Shown here in pieces: positions 48,593-57,591 of a DNA stretch of 64,000 nt. The DNA lies in NCBI GenBank assembly GCA_028289645.1, contig JANQOK010000013.1:310001-374000 (forward strand). Direction: 5' to 3'. This DNA comes from Anderseniella sp. Its GTDB lineage: Bacteria > Pseudomonadota > Alphaproteobacteria > Rhizobiales > Aestuariivirgaceae. Within the stretch, counting starts at the first letter, position 1. Every line of letters begins with the position of its first letter. Under the pieces are notes generated by a model. The model saw only the letters and a program-made list of their open reading frames with translations. It did no database searches and was not told where the DNA came from. Both the position numbers and the translations under genes were made by a program.

Positions 48593-49966
48593 ATGATACT
48601 GAGCAAGGAGTTTCTGGAAGCGCTTGAGACCCTGTGTGTCGTGCGTGATGGAGATGCAGCCGACGCACTGGATGCGGGGTTTCATCCGGAAAATCTGGCC
48701 GCGGGTGTCGTGGCGCTGCCCGGGATGGCGCAGGAGGTCTGTGCGATTGTCGCACTGTGCCGGACGCACAAGGTCTCGATCGTGCCGCATGGCGGGCGGA
48801 CCGGGCTTGCCGGCGCCGGCGCAAGCGAGCCTGGCCAGTTGATTGTCGATCTGAACAAGATGAACCGAATTGTTGAACTGGACCATGATGCTGGCACAAT
48901 TGCCGTGGAAGCCGGCGCGACACTGCAGCAGGTGCAGGAAGCGTGTGCCGAGCACGGTCTCACGCCTGGTATCGATCTGGCCGCGCGCGGTTCAGCCACA
49001 ATCGGCGGCATGATCGCCACCAATGCCGGCGGCATGGAAGCCTTCCGTTGCGGCGTCATGCGGCACCGGGTCGTCGGAATGCAGGCAGTGATGCCGGATG
49101 CCAGCCTGCTTGAGGACATGACCTGGGTCAGCAAGGTGAATGAGGGCTTTGACATCAAGCACTTGCTGACCGGCTCCGAAGGCCGCCTTGGCATTATCAC
49201 AGGCGCGGTGCTCAAACTGGACCGATTGCCGGACGCTGCATCGAGTGCGCTGGTGTCGTTTCAAAGCGCCGCGGCTGCGGTCCATGCCTTTCGCCATCTG
49301 TGTATGCGGGGCGGGGTTCTGAGAGCGGAAATCATGTGGCGGGGCTATGCTGAAACGGTTGCCCAGGATGTCGGGTTGAGCGAACTGGTGGCGTCATTTC
49401 CCGGCGATGTGCTGGTGTTGTTCGAACACTCCGGCGGGTCCCGGCAAGAAGCACAGGAGCGCCAGCAGGAGGCGCTGCTGCCGCTCATGGAAAGTGGGCA
49501 TGTGGAGCATGCAGTCATTGCTCAAAACGATCGCCAGGCGGCTGACTTCTGGCGCATCAGGGAAGAAAGCTGGGCCGTGGAGAGGCGCTGGCCGGGCGGA
49601 TACTGGTACGATGTTTCTGTGCCGCTGCGCAGCCTGGACGATTATGTTGAGACGTTGCAGGGCAAGCTGCAAGCCATCGCGGGAGGCATCCACTTCAGTT
49701 GCATGGGACATCTGGGCGACGGCAATCTGCACATAACCGTGTCGGCACAGAGCGGCTGCCGGCCAGACAAGACGGTTGTGGATGCAGCAGTGTTCTCAGG
49801 CTTGAAGGCGATGGGCGGATCATTTTCAGCCGAACACGGTATCGGGCTTGAAAAAATGCAGGCGCTGACCGCTTATGGCGATCCTGCCAAGCTGGCGGCA
49901 GCCCGCGCGGTCAAGCAGGCGCTTGACCCCGACAATCTGATGAATCCGGGCAAGGTACTGCTGTAG
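48593..49966 (+). CDS. FAD-binding oxidoreductase, GlcD/D-lactate dehydrogenase type
   Basis: A 457-residue VAO-family flavoprotein. The FAD site includes VPHGGRTGLAGAG near residue 66 and RGSATIGGMIATNAGG, and the C-terminal domain has CMGHLGDGNLHI and SAEHGIGLEK. It oxidises a 2-hydroxy acid (D-lactate, glycolate or D-2-hydroxyglutarate). No GlcE/GlcF partner genes adjoin it, so it is probably the single-subunit D-2-hydroxyacid dehydrogenase type. It is divergent from the P1 peptidase gene. Confidence 0.9.
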   Translation: MILSKEFLEALETLCVVRDGDAADALDAGFHPENLAAGVVALPGMAQEVCAIVALCRTHKVSIVPHGGRTGLAGAGASEPGQLIVDLNKMNRIVELDHDAGTIAVEAGATLQQVQEACAEHGLTPGIDLAARGSATIGGMIATNAGGMEAFRCGVMRHRVVGMQAVMPDASLLEDMTWVSKVNEGFDIKHLLTGSEGRLGIITGAVLKLDRLPDAASSALVSFQSAAAAVHAFRHLCMRGGVLRAEIMWRGYAETVAQDVGLSELVASFPGDVLVLFEHSGGSRQEAQERQQEALLPLMESGHVEHAVIAQNDRQAADFWRIREESWAVERRWPGGYWYDVSVPLRSLDDYVETLQGKLQAIAGGIHFSCMGHLGDGNLHITVSAQSGCRPDKTVVDAAVFSGLKAMGGSFSAEHGIGLEKMQALTAYGDPAKLAAARAVKQALDPDNLMNPGKVLL

Positions 49967-49978
49967 GCCAGCAAGGCT

Positions 49979-50845
49979 CTAAAGCTGGTTCAACGGCGTT
50001 TTCAGATAGACAATGCCGTTGTCTTCAGGTTCAGGCATGTTGCCGGCCCGCATATTGACCTGAATGGACGGAACAATAAGCTTGGGCATGCCGAGTTGAG
50101 CATCGCGTGCTTCACGCATGGCGACAAACTCGTCCTCACTGACACCATCGCGGACATGCACGTTGCCAGCGCGTTCTTCAGCAACTGTGGTCTGCCAGGC
50201 GTATTCGTCACGTCCGGGCGCCTTGTAGTCGTGGCACATGTAGAGTTTGGTGTCCGGCGGCAATGACAGGACCTTGCGGATAGAGCGATATAGCTGCCTT
50301 GCGTCGCCGCCGGGGAAGTCAGCCCGGGCGGTGCCGAAGTCAGGCATGAACAAGGTGTCGCCGACAAACGCGCAGTCGCCGATAACATAGGTCATGCAAG
50401 CCGGCGTGTGGCCGGGCGTGTGCATGGTGCTCACTGACAGGGCGCCGATGGCGAACTCATCTTCGTCATTCAATAGCCGGTCGAACTGTGATCCGTCGCG
50501 TTCAAACTCGGTGCCGGCATTGAAAATCTTGCCGAAAACGTCCTGTATCCTGGTGATCTCGGCTCCGATGGCCAGTTTGCCGCCCAGGCGCTGCTGGATA
50601 TAGGGGGCGGCTGACAGGTGATCGGCGTGGACATGGGTTTCCAGCAGCCACTCGCATTTGAGACCATTGTCCTGCACATAGTCGACAATCTGGTCCGCGG
50701 ATGTCGTGGATGTTCTGCCGGCTGCGGAATCGAAGTCCAGCACGCTGTCGATGACAGCACAGGCCTTGGTCTCAGGATCGTGCACGACATAGCTTGCCGT
50801 ATTGGTCGGTTCGTCAAAAAACGCTTGTACGTGGGGGCTCGTCAT
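49979..50845 (-). CDS. MBL-fold hydrolase, ETHE1/Blh-like
   Basis: A 288-residue metallo-beta-lactamase-fold protein. The metal motif is ETHVHADHLSAAPYI. Further blocks are HTPGHTPACMTYVIGD and CHDYKAPGRDEYAWQTTVAEE. This variant (THVHADHLSA) is typical of persulfide dioxygenase/ETHE1 and Blh relatives rather than lactamases. It may oxidise glutathione persulfide or hydrolyse a thioester. The start has GAGGAAAAC before it. It converges on the GlcD-like gene. Confidence 0.87.
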   Translation of the reverse strand: MTSPHVQAFFDEPTNTASYVVHDPETKACAVIDSVLDFDSAAGRTSTTSADQIVDYVQDNGLKCEWLLETHVHADHLSAAPYIQQRLGGKLAIGAEITRIQDVFGKIFNAGTEFERDGSQFDRLLNDEDEFAIGALSVSTMHTPGHTPACMTYVIGDCAFVGDTLFMPDFGTARADFPGGDARQLYRSIRKVLSLPPDTKLYMCHDYKAPGRDEYAWQTTVAEERAGNVHVRDGVSEDEFVAMREARDAQLGMPKLIVPSIQVNMRAGNMPEPEDNGIVYLKTPLNQL

Positions 50846-51062
50846 GGATGTTTTCCTCAGGTCTTGCGCATCCGCGGCGGTAAATCATTTTGAGTCTGCC
50901 ATATTTTCACAGTCTGACACAGCCGGATTTCGTTAATTTGATCGAGCGCAATTTTCCGGACAATTTCATGTCACGGCAGCGGCGATTGTAAAGCCACCGG
51001 CTCGATTTTTATGCAAAAGCCATTGGAATGATTCAGCTTTTGTTAGCCGTCAATTGTTCAAT

Positions 51063-51091
51063 TTGACCACAAATTACGCGCTTCTGATACA
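51063..51091 (+). promoter_or_regulatory. Likely promoter of the TadG-like gene
   Basis: TTGACC at 51063-51068, then a 17-base spacer and GATACA at 51086-51091. The 340-base stretch upstream of the gene is otherwise AT-rich and free of ORFs. Confidence 0.4.
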
Positions 51092-51185
51092 AAGCGGGAT
51101 GGAAATTTACCGCTGAAGACGAATACCCCCTCAGCACGCCCAAGCCTGGAAGGCGACTTGTCCAGGATGGAACACGGGAGACTAA

Positions 51186-52712
51186 ATGATGTTTGGCTTT
51201 ATGTCTAAACTGACAAAATTTGGCAGAAACCAGTTCGGGTCCATTGCACCGGTCATGGGCGTTGCCGCAATACCCCTCTTCATGGCTGCAGGTGTTGCGG
51301 TCGACTATGGCAACGCAGTGTCCGTGAAGGCTCGCCTGCAGGCTGCTGTTGACGCAGCAGCGCTTGCCGCAGGACGCGAAGCCAACAAGTCCAACGGAGA
51401 GCTGGAGCGCATTGCGAAAGACTACTTCCATTCAAACTTCGGCACTCCGGCAAATGCCGGCACGCCGTCGATGGAAATGACCGTAAGCGAAGCCGGCCTG
51501 ATGATTGAAGGCTCGGTCACGGTCGACAACTACCTGACCAAAGTTGCAGGATTCGACACATCGCGGATCACCGCATCTTCCCAGGTGACCAAGGAAGCAA
51601 CCGGTCTGGAAGTGGTGCTGGTATTCGACAATACCGGTTCGATGGGCCGGCAGAGCAGGTTGTCGACCCTGAAGGTCGCTGCTCATGACTTTGTCGAGAT
51701 CTTGTTTGGCCCGCGCGAAGTGGCTGACACGCTGAAGATTGGCGTGGTGCCGTTCTCGCAGTTCGTCAATGTCGGCCCCGACAAATCCAATGCATATTGG
51801 CTCGATAGAAATGGCCAAAACTCCTATTCCAAGGCCAACTTCCAAAGCAACAGCTGGCACAATTGGCGTGCCTGGACGAGGATCCGCAACCGCAACTGGA
51901 CAGGTTGCGTGGAATCGCGTGCGGGCAACCGCTCGGTTGATGATGACCTGCCGGTGGCAGGCGTCGGGGCCACCTTGTTCCCGCCGGCATTCGCGCCGGA
52001 CGAGCCCGGCAACAACACTTGGCGCGCAAGCTTCAATGTCGGCAACACGACGTACCGCTACTACAACAGCTATCTCAATGATAGCCGGACCAACAGCTTG
52101 GACAGGCGGCAGCGGCATCAGAACAAGTACAACAATGCCAGTGTATCGTCGACATCACGCGGACCTGACAAGGGTTGTAACATTCAGCCGATCCAGGCGC
52201 TGACCAACGTCAAGTCGCCAGTGTTGAACACCATCAACAACATGAAGGCGGATGGCTACACACATGTTGCCGAAGGCGTTGGCTGGGGCCTGCGGGTGAT
52301 TTCGCCGGCTGAGCCGTTCACTGAAGGCGTGGAGTACTCCGAAGATGACATCACCAAGGCGATGGTGCTGCTGACCGACGGCGAGAACACTTTCGACTCG
52401 GAAAACAACCACAACGATTCAACTTACACCGCATACGGTTTCCTGGATCAGAGGCGGTTGGGTTCGTCCAACTACTGGACAGCAGTATCGCAGCAGAACT
52501 CGCTGCTGCAGCGGGCCTGCAACAATGTGAAGAATGCCGGGATCGTGACGTACTCGTTCGCCTACAACGTGCCGAGTCAAACACAGCGCAACCTGATCAA
52601 GAGCTGTGCATCGGATCCGGAGAAGTACTTTGATCCGCCATCAAACGCGGCGCTGGTGCAGAACTTCCAGCAGATTGCAGACGAACTGCGCAAGCTGCAC
52701 CTGAGCCAGTAG
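51186..52712 (+). CDS. TadG-like pilus assembly protein with VWA domain
   Basis: A 508-residue protein. An N-terminal TadE/TadG-type segment (SIAPVMGVAAIPLFMAAGVAVDYG, then KARLQAAVDAAALAAG) is followed from about residue 140 by a von Willebrand A domain with MIDAS VFDNTGSMGRQ and a later AMVLLTDGENTFD. A long Asn/Arg/Tyr-rich insertion (about 195-330) carries several Cys. This architecture is common for Flp pilus or cell-surface proteins in Hyphomicrobiales. RBS GGGAG precedes it. No tad operon is adjacent, so it is a stand-alone pseudopilin-like protein. Confidence 0.87.
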   Translation: MMFGFMSKLTKFGRNQFGSIAPVMGVAAIPLFMAAGVAVDYGNAVSVKARLQAAVDAAALAAGREANKSNGELERIAKDYFHSNFGTPANAGTPSMEMTVSEAGLMIEGSVTVDNYLTKVAGFDTSRITASSQVTKEATGLEVVLVFDNTGSMGRQSRLSTLKVAAHDFVEILFGPREVADTLKIGVVPFSQFVNVGPDKSNAYWLDRNGQNSYSKANFQSNSWHNWRAWTRIRNRNWTGCVESRAGNRSVDDDLPVAGVGATLFPPAFAPDEPGNNTWRASFNVGNTTYRYYNSYLNDSRTNSLDRRQRHQNKYNNASVSSTSRGPDKGCNIQPIQALTNVKSPVLNTINNMKADGYTHVAEGVGWGLRVISPAEPFTEGVEYSEDDITKAMVLLTDGENTFDSENNHNDSTYTAYGFLDQRRLGSSNYWTAVSQQNSLLQRACNNVKNAGIVTYSFAYNVPSQTQRNLIKSCASDPEKYFDPPSNAALVQNFQQIADELRKLHLSQ

Positions 52713-52732
52713 GCATTAAGTCAGGTAAGAAA

Positions 52733-52764
52733 AGCCCCGTATTCCTCTGGAATGCGGGGTTTTT
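52733..52764 (+). terminator. Rho-independent terminator after the TadG-like gene
   Basis: A hairpin CCCCGTATTCC/GGAATGCGGGG with a three-base loop (TCT) is followed by five T residues. It begins 21 bases after the stop. Confidence 0.85.
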
Positions 52765-53354
52765 GTGTGGCTTGCTGCGCTCGCGCAAGCAGCCTTTGGC
52801 TGTGAGTTTTGATGGTCGAACGGCTTGTCCGCCTTCGGCAGGCCGTTCTCCGTCGCTGAAAGACTACCGAACTTTTTTACATCGCGAGTTTGTCACCCTC
52901 GGGCTTGTCCCGAGGTTCCACTGCTGCCTTGGTGTGGATCCTCGGGACAAGCCCGAGGATGACAGTGTTTGAGTGAAGCGAAGAAAGCTGGTCGACCACG
53001 AAAGAGTGAGCAGCCGAAGGCTGTCTGCGTGAGCGGTAAACCAAAGAAGAAAACGCGCAAACGGTTTCCCACTTGCGCGTTTCCTCTATTGCCAATCCCG
53101 GTCCAAACCTTTCACAAGCAGCCGCGAGGCGCTATGTGTCCAGCCCGGTGGGCCCGGCAACCAGTTTCCAGATCGACCGCCAATTTTCCGAAGAAAATCA
53201 AGGTGTTCCGGTCCCCGCCAGCGTCTGGTCAGTTGCCTTTCCGTCTGCTGATGAGGAGAGTATTCGCCGAAATCCGAAGATGCGCAACACCCGCTCAGGT
53301 TTTGCACATCTTATCCACGACACCCGGTGGATAATCGAAAAAAGGCTTGTCCTG
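52765..53354. other. 590-base stretch without a convincing gene
   Basis: Between the TadG-like terminator and the TMADH-like gene there are only short Arg/Ser/Pro-rich frames. It contains a 72-bp inverted repeat (52892-52963). One basic frame (about 52969-53334) starts at the edge of the repeat and shows no domain; it is not called. The rest may be remnant or structured RNA, and nothing was recognised. Confidence 0.6.
52892..52963. repeat. 72-bp inverted-repeat element, second family
   Basis: Arms GTCACCCTCGGGCTTGTCCC and GGGACAAGCCCGAGGATGAC surround a short core. The arms share the terminal GTCA/TGAC and overall plan with the 85-bp elements but have a different internal palindrome. Confidence 0.8.
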
Positions 53355-55412
53355 CTAAAGATCCTTGCACAGGCGTAGCGCATCGTAGATGCCGGCGTGG
53401 ATGTTGCGCGCAGCCACTGCATCGCCGATGCGAAACAGCTGAAAACGACCGTCCTCGTTGCGCACCACCTGCTGGCTTTGACCGGCCACCAGCGCTTCGT
53501 AGTCCGTTTCGCCGCCATTGCTGGATTGCGGCTTGAGTGCGAAATACAGATCATCCATGGGCGCTGTTGCGTACTCGGCCACTACCTGATCGACCAGACG
53601 CTCGCCCAGCAGGGCCTCATTGTAGGGGCTGGCGAGTGTAGCTGCGATCTTGTTGCCCTCGCGGCGCAGCGACCGGACCCGGGTCATCGTAGTGATGACG
53701 GCCCCGTGGGCCTGCAGTTTTTCGACGTAGGGCACAAGGTTGACGCCGCCGATGTCGGGCGAGAACATGCGTTCCGGCGTGATGACCTCCAGTTTTGCGC
53801 CGTGCGCCATGATAGCTTCGGTTGCCGCCATGCCGGGATGGGCGCCGTTGTCGTCGTACATGAGGACGTCCTCACTGACGCTTGCCTCGCCGGAAATGAC
53901 ATCCCAGCTCGAGGTGGCCAGTTCGCCGCCCTCGGCAATTGCGTCTTCACGCGGCAGTCCGCCGGTTGCGATGATGACAACATCGGGGTCCAACGCCACA
54001 ACGTCTTCAGTTTCTGCATAGGTGTTGTAACGCGTCTCGACGCCGAGGCGCTGCAGTTGCGCAAGCCGCCAGTCGACGATGCCGATCAATTCCGAGCGGC
54101 GTTTGACCTGGGCCGCCAGCCTGATCTGGCCGCCGGCATCAGGTGCTGCCTCGAGCAGCGTCACCTTGTGGCCGCGCTCGCCGCAAACCCGCGATGCCTC
54201 AAGTCCCGCAGGCCCGGCGCCGACTACGACCACATGGCGCTGCTTGCCGTCCGCCTTGGGAATAGTGTGCGGCATGGAGGCTTCGCGGCCGGTGGCTGCG
54301 TTGTGGACGCAGGTGGTAGTGCGACCTTCATATATGCGGTCGAGGCAGTAGGTGGCGCCGACGCAGGGACGGATGTCGTCTTCTTTGCCGGCAGCAACCT
54401 TGGTGGCGATATGAGGATCGGCAATGTGGGCCCGGGTCATGCCCACCATGTCCAGTTTGCCCTCTGCCACGGCGTGGCGCGCGGTGGCGACGTCGGTAAT
54501 GCGCGCGGCGTGGAACACGGGGAACTTTGTCTCCGTGCGGACCTGGCCGGCAAAGTCAAGGTGAGGGGCCGAGGCCATGCCGGTGACCGGGATCACCCGT
54601 GACAACGGTCCGTCGTGATCAACGTGGCCCCGAATGATGTTGAGGAAATCGATCTGGCCGGTGTCGATCATACGGCGGCAAATCTCCAGACCCTCTTCAC
54701 GTGACAGCCCCTTGTCCCTGTCTTCGTCTGCCACCAGCCGAAGACCAACAATGTAGTCGGGACCGACGCGGTCCCGGATGGCGTCAAGCACGCGAAGGGT
54801 AAAGCGCAGCCGGTTGTCGAGCGAACCGCCATGTTCGTCTTCACGGTTGTTGATGGCCGGCGACCAGAAGCTGTCCAGCAGATGGCCGTAACATTCAAGT
54901 TCGAAGCCATCGAGACCGGCTTCCTTGACCCGTTCAGCCGCATCAGCATAGTCGCGCACAATGCGATCCATGTCCCAGTCTTCCATGACCTTCGGGAATG
55001 CCCGGTGCGCCGGTTCGCGCACATTGCTGGGCGACACAACCGGCAGCCAGTCGGCCCCGTTCCAAACGGTGCGCCGGCCGAGATGGGTGAGCTGAATCAT
55101 GCAGGCAGACCCATGCTCGTGACAGGCATCGGCCAGGCGCTTCAGCCAGGGGACGATCTCGTCCCTGTAGGCATGGAGGTTGCCGAACACGGGTGACGAG
55201 TCGCGCGAGACCACTGCGGAACCTGCGGTCATGGTCAGTGCGATGCCGCCTTTGGCCTTTTCCTCGTGATAGCGGATGTAGCGGTCCTTGGGCAGGCCGT
55301 CGTCATGATAGTTCGGTTCGTGTGCGGTGGACATGAAACGGTTGCGCAATGTCAGGTGCTTGAGCTGGTATGGCTGCAGCAGTGGGTCATTCGCGCGATG
55401 GACAGTGGTCAT
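53355..55412 (-). CDS. TMADH-like NADH:flavin oxidoreductase with Fe-S site and NAD domain
   Basis: A 685-residue old-yellow-enzyme-type protein. The FMN TIM barrel covers about 1-370 (AYRDEIVPWLKRLAD and later SFWSPAINNREDEHGGS). A Cys cluster PCVGATYCLDRIYEGRTTTC follows, then a Rossmann fold VVVVGAGPAGLEASRVCGE and a C-terminal FAD/NAD domain. In trimethylamine dehydrogenase four Cys bind a 4Fe-4S cluster; here the second position is Ala (CVGATYC), leaving a C-x5-C-x11-C pattern. Relatives demethylate N-methylated compounds such as stachydrine or reduce enoates. The next gene upstream is an MFS transporter, 78 bases away. Confidence 0.88.
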   Translation of the reverse strand: MTTVHRANDPLLQPYQLKHLTLRNRFMSTAHEPNYHDDGLPKDRYIRYHEEKAKGGIALTMTAGSAVVSRDSSPVFGNLHAYRDEIVPWLKRLADACHEHGSACMIQLTHLGRRTVWNGADWLPVVSPSNVREPAHRAFPKVMEDWDMDRIVRDYADAAERVKEAGLDGFELECYGHLLDSFWSPAINNREDEHGGSLDNRLRFTLRVLDAIRDRVGPDYIVGLRLVADEDRDKGLSREEGLEICRRMIDTGQIDFLNIIRGHVDHDGPLSRVIPVTGMASAPHLDFAGQVRTETKFPVFHAARITDVATARHAVAEGKLDMVGMTRAHIADPHIATKVAAGKEDDIRPCVGATYCLDRIYEGRTTTCVHNAATGREASMPHTIPKADGKQRHVVVVGAGPAGLEASRVCGERGHKVTLLEAAPDAGGQIRLAAQVKRRSELIGIVDWRLAQLQRLGVETRYNTYAETEDVVALDPDVVIIATGGLPREDAIAEGGELATSSWDVISGEASVSEDVLMYDDNGAHPGMAATEAIMAHGAKLEVITPERMFSPDIGGVNLVPYVEKLQAHGAVITTMTRVRSLRREGNKIAATLASPYNEALLGERLVDQVVAEYATAPMDDLYFALKPQSSNGGETDYEALVAGQSQQVVRNEDGRFQLFRIGDAVAARNIHAGIYDALRLCKDL

Positions 55413-55490
55413 GAATCAGCCTCCCAACAGGTCAATTGAGAAGGAGACTAGCTGGGAATGGAGTTGGATTTCCAGTCTCAGCATGCAGGC

Positions 55491-56717
55491 CTACTCTGCC
55501 GGGGCAGTTGCTGCAGACGGGGAATTGCCGAGCAGCGTTTCATTGCCCTCGTGCGGGTCCCTGGGAATGAGAAGCGACAGGATCAGCGAAACGCCCGCCA
55601 TGCCGGCGCCGATGATGAAAACCAGGGAGGGATGCGACAGCCAGATAAAGCCGAACAGGACCGGTATGAAAACCGCTGCGATATGGTTGATCGTGAAGGC
55701 CACACCTGCGGTCGGCGCCATGTCGGCGGGATCTGCGATCTTCTGGAAATAGGTCTTCTGGGCAATGGCCATGGCGAAGAACGCGTGATCCACCAGGTAC
55801 AAAGCAGCGGCGATCCAAGGGTCTTCAACGAACGCGTATGCCAGAAACACGCCAATCAGGCCGATATACTCAAGCACCAGTATGCGGCGCTCGCCCAGGC
55901 GGATTATGAGATTGCCTATTTTCGGTGCGATCCACATGTTGAACACGGCGTTAGCCAGAAACAGACCGGTGATGGCGGCAACAGAGAAGCCAAATTTCTC
56001 CACCATCATGAAGCCGGCGAACACGATGAAGATCTGGCGGCGGGCGCCGGACATGAAGGTCAAGGCGTAATACAGCCAGTAGCGCTTGCGCATCAGCAGG
56101 TGCTTGCGTTGTGGCACCGCCTCGCGGAACTTCGGAAACCCGAACCAGGCCAGCAGCGCCAGCAAGACCGTTGCACCGCCGCCGGCCAGGTAAACAGAAG
56201 AGAAATCCAGGTGCAGCAGTTTCCAGGTCAGGAAGATCAGTGCGTAGGCGGCGATGGTCGCAAACGATCCAGCCGCAATGATGCGGCCGAGCTGGCGTGG
56301 CGCTTCGCTTTTGGGCAGCCATTGCAGCGACAGGGACTGCTGCACAGTCTCAAAATAGTGAAAACCCACCGACATAATGAAAGTGGTGATGTAAAACCCC
56401 AATGCGGTGGGGAAAAAACCGGTTATGGCGGTGCCGAGCCCGCACAGCGCCAGCGAGATCACCGCGAAGGTCTGTTCCCTCCAGACAAAGTACATGAACA
56501 CAGCGGTGAACGCCAAAAATCCGGGGATTTCCCGGATCGACTGCAGGATGCCGATTTCCTTGCCGGTAAAAGCGGCGCCTTCGATGGCAAAATTGTTCAG
56601 CAGTGCCGACCAGGTCGAAAATGCGATGGCGTTGGCCGCCACCATGAGGATGAGCAGGTTTACCGGGCTTCTCCAGCCGGTGGCGTCGCCGAGATTGATT
56701 TCAGTGTGCCGGTTCAT
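55491..56717 (-). CDS. MFS transporter next to TMADH-like enzyme
   Basis: A 408-residue protein with twelve predicted membrane helices. It starts MNRHTEINLGDATGWRSPVN; typical blocks are FEIVQQSLSLQWL-like and FFAMAIAQKTYFQKIADPADM. Transcribed in front of the TMADH-like gene, it probably imports or exports that enzyme's substrate. The family resembles the MFS_1 group and gives no clear substrate. Confidence 0.85.
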   Translation of the reverse strand: MNRHTEINLGDATGWRSPVNLLILMVAANAIAFSTWSALLNNFAIEGAAFTGKEIGILQSIREIPGFLAFTAVFMYFVWREQTFAVISLALCGLGTAITGFFPTALGFYITTFIMSVGFHYFETVQQSLSLQWLPKSEAPRQLGRIIAAGSFATIAAYALIFLTWKLLHLDFSSVYLAGGGATVLLALLAWFGFPKFREAVPQRKHLLMRKRYWLYYALTFMSGARRQIFIVFAGFMMVEKFGFSVAAITGLFLANAVFNMWIAPKIGNLIIRLGERRILVLEYIGLIGVFLAYAFVEDPWIAAALYLVDHAFFAMAIAQKTYFQKIADPADMAPTAGVAFTINHIAAVFIPVLFGFIWLSHPSLVFIIGAGMAGVSLILSLLIPRDPHEGNETLLGNSPSAATAPAE

Positions 56718-56767
56718 GAAGTTGGGAAACTAACCCAACATCGCCCGATTGCGTATTGTTAATTGCG

Positions 56768-56801
56768 CAACCAGGGCATGACTGCTGACATGCCCTGGTT
56801 G
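56768..56801. other. Perfect 13-bp hairpin between two minus-strand genes
   Basis: CAACCAGGGCATG (56768-56780) and CATGCCCTGGTTG (56789-56801) pair perfectly around an eight-base loop. It follows the EF-hand gene on the minus strand. The bases after it on that strand are not T-rich, so it is a stabiliser or an atypical terminator rather than a standard one. Confidence 0.55.
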
Positions 56802-56837
56802 TCGGGGTCGTGGTGGCAACTCTGCCGAAAGGCGCGT

Positions 56838-57473
56838 CTAGTTGCTGCTTTCGCCTTCCGGAGCTGGCTCTTCCTGTTCAGCATCGTCCGGCCGGTCGTC
56901 GCGGTCCATCATGCGGTGGCGGTTCTTGTGGCGGCGGCCCATGTCGGCGCGGCTGATCGCACCGTCTCCATTGCGGTCGCGCATCTCCACCATGTCTGCC
57001 AGCGGGCGCAGATACTCTTCCTGTGTGAGTGCGGCGTCACCGTCGCGGTCAAAACGCTGGAACTGGCGTACGATGCGGTGGGCACGGGCTTTCAGGAACA
57101 GCTGCTTGAACTCGTCCAGGCTCAGCTTGCCGTCATTGTTGGCATCGAATTCCTTATGCCAGGCTTCCCGGTTGGTGTTGATCTCTTCCTGGGTGATTTT
57201 CCTGTCATTGTTGGCATCATAGCGCTCCATCATCTGGCGGACGCGATGGCGCTTGCCGTGACCTTTCCAGCCGCGGCGATGACCGCGACCGTAGCCACCG
57301 CCATGATGGCCGCGACCATAACCGCCACCGTGGTAGTCACCGCCATAACCGCCGCCATGGTGGCCGCCGCCATGATATCCGCCACCCTGACGGTGGGCGA
57401 AAGCCGTCGTGCCGATTGCACCGACTGCTATCAACGCAGCCGCTGCAATTGCCATTTTGGAAGTTGTCTTCAT
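56838..57473 (-). CDS. Secreted EF-hand calcium-binding protein with Gly/His/Tyr-rich segment
   Basis: A 211-residue protein. A signal peptide (about 1-26) is followed by a low-complexity segment of Gly, His and Tyr repeats (29-65), a basic stretch, and four EF-hand loops at 86-97 (DANNDRKITQEE), 110-121, 142-153 and 166-177. The last loop ends in Asp rather than Glu. Such proteins in the periplasm are thought to bind Ca2+. The His-rich segment could also bind transition metals (inference). ATG 57473 has GGAG ahead of it. Confidence 0.87.
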   Translation of the reverse strand: MKTTSKMAIAAAALIAVGAIGTTAFAHRQGGGYHGGGHHGGGYGGDYHGGGYGRGHHGGGYGRGHRRGWKGHGKRHRVRQMMERYDANNDRKITQEEINTNREAWHKEFDANNDGKLSLDEFKQLFLKARAHRIVRQFQRFDRDGDAALTQEEYLRPLADMVEMRDRNGDGAISRADMGRRHKNRHRMMDRDDRPDDAEQEEPAPEGESSN

Positions 57474-57591
57474 TGCTTGCTCTCCAAGGTTTGTGGGTTT
57501 GTTGTGTGTATACACGATTGACGTGGCCGAACCGCGAAACCCGGCGTGCGGGCAACATTAAACATCGGTCATGTTTGGACTGGATCTCTGG

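Noticed and set aside
52969..53378. Short basic ORFs after the 72-bp repeat
   Set aside because: They start at the repeat edge, overlap each other in several frames and contain no motif.
56768..56801. The 13-bp hairpin as a standard rho-independent terminator
   Set aside because: No T-rich run follows the stem on the minus strand; it is listed only as a structure.
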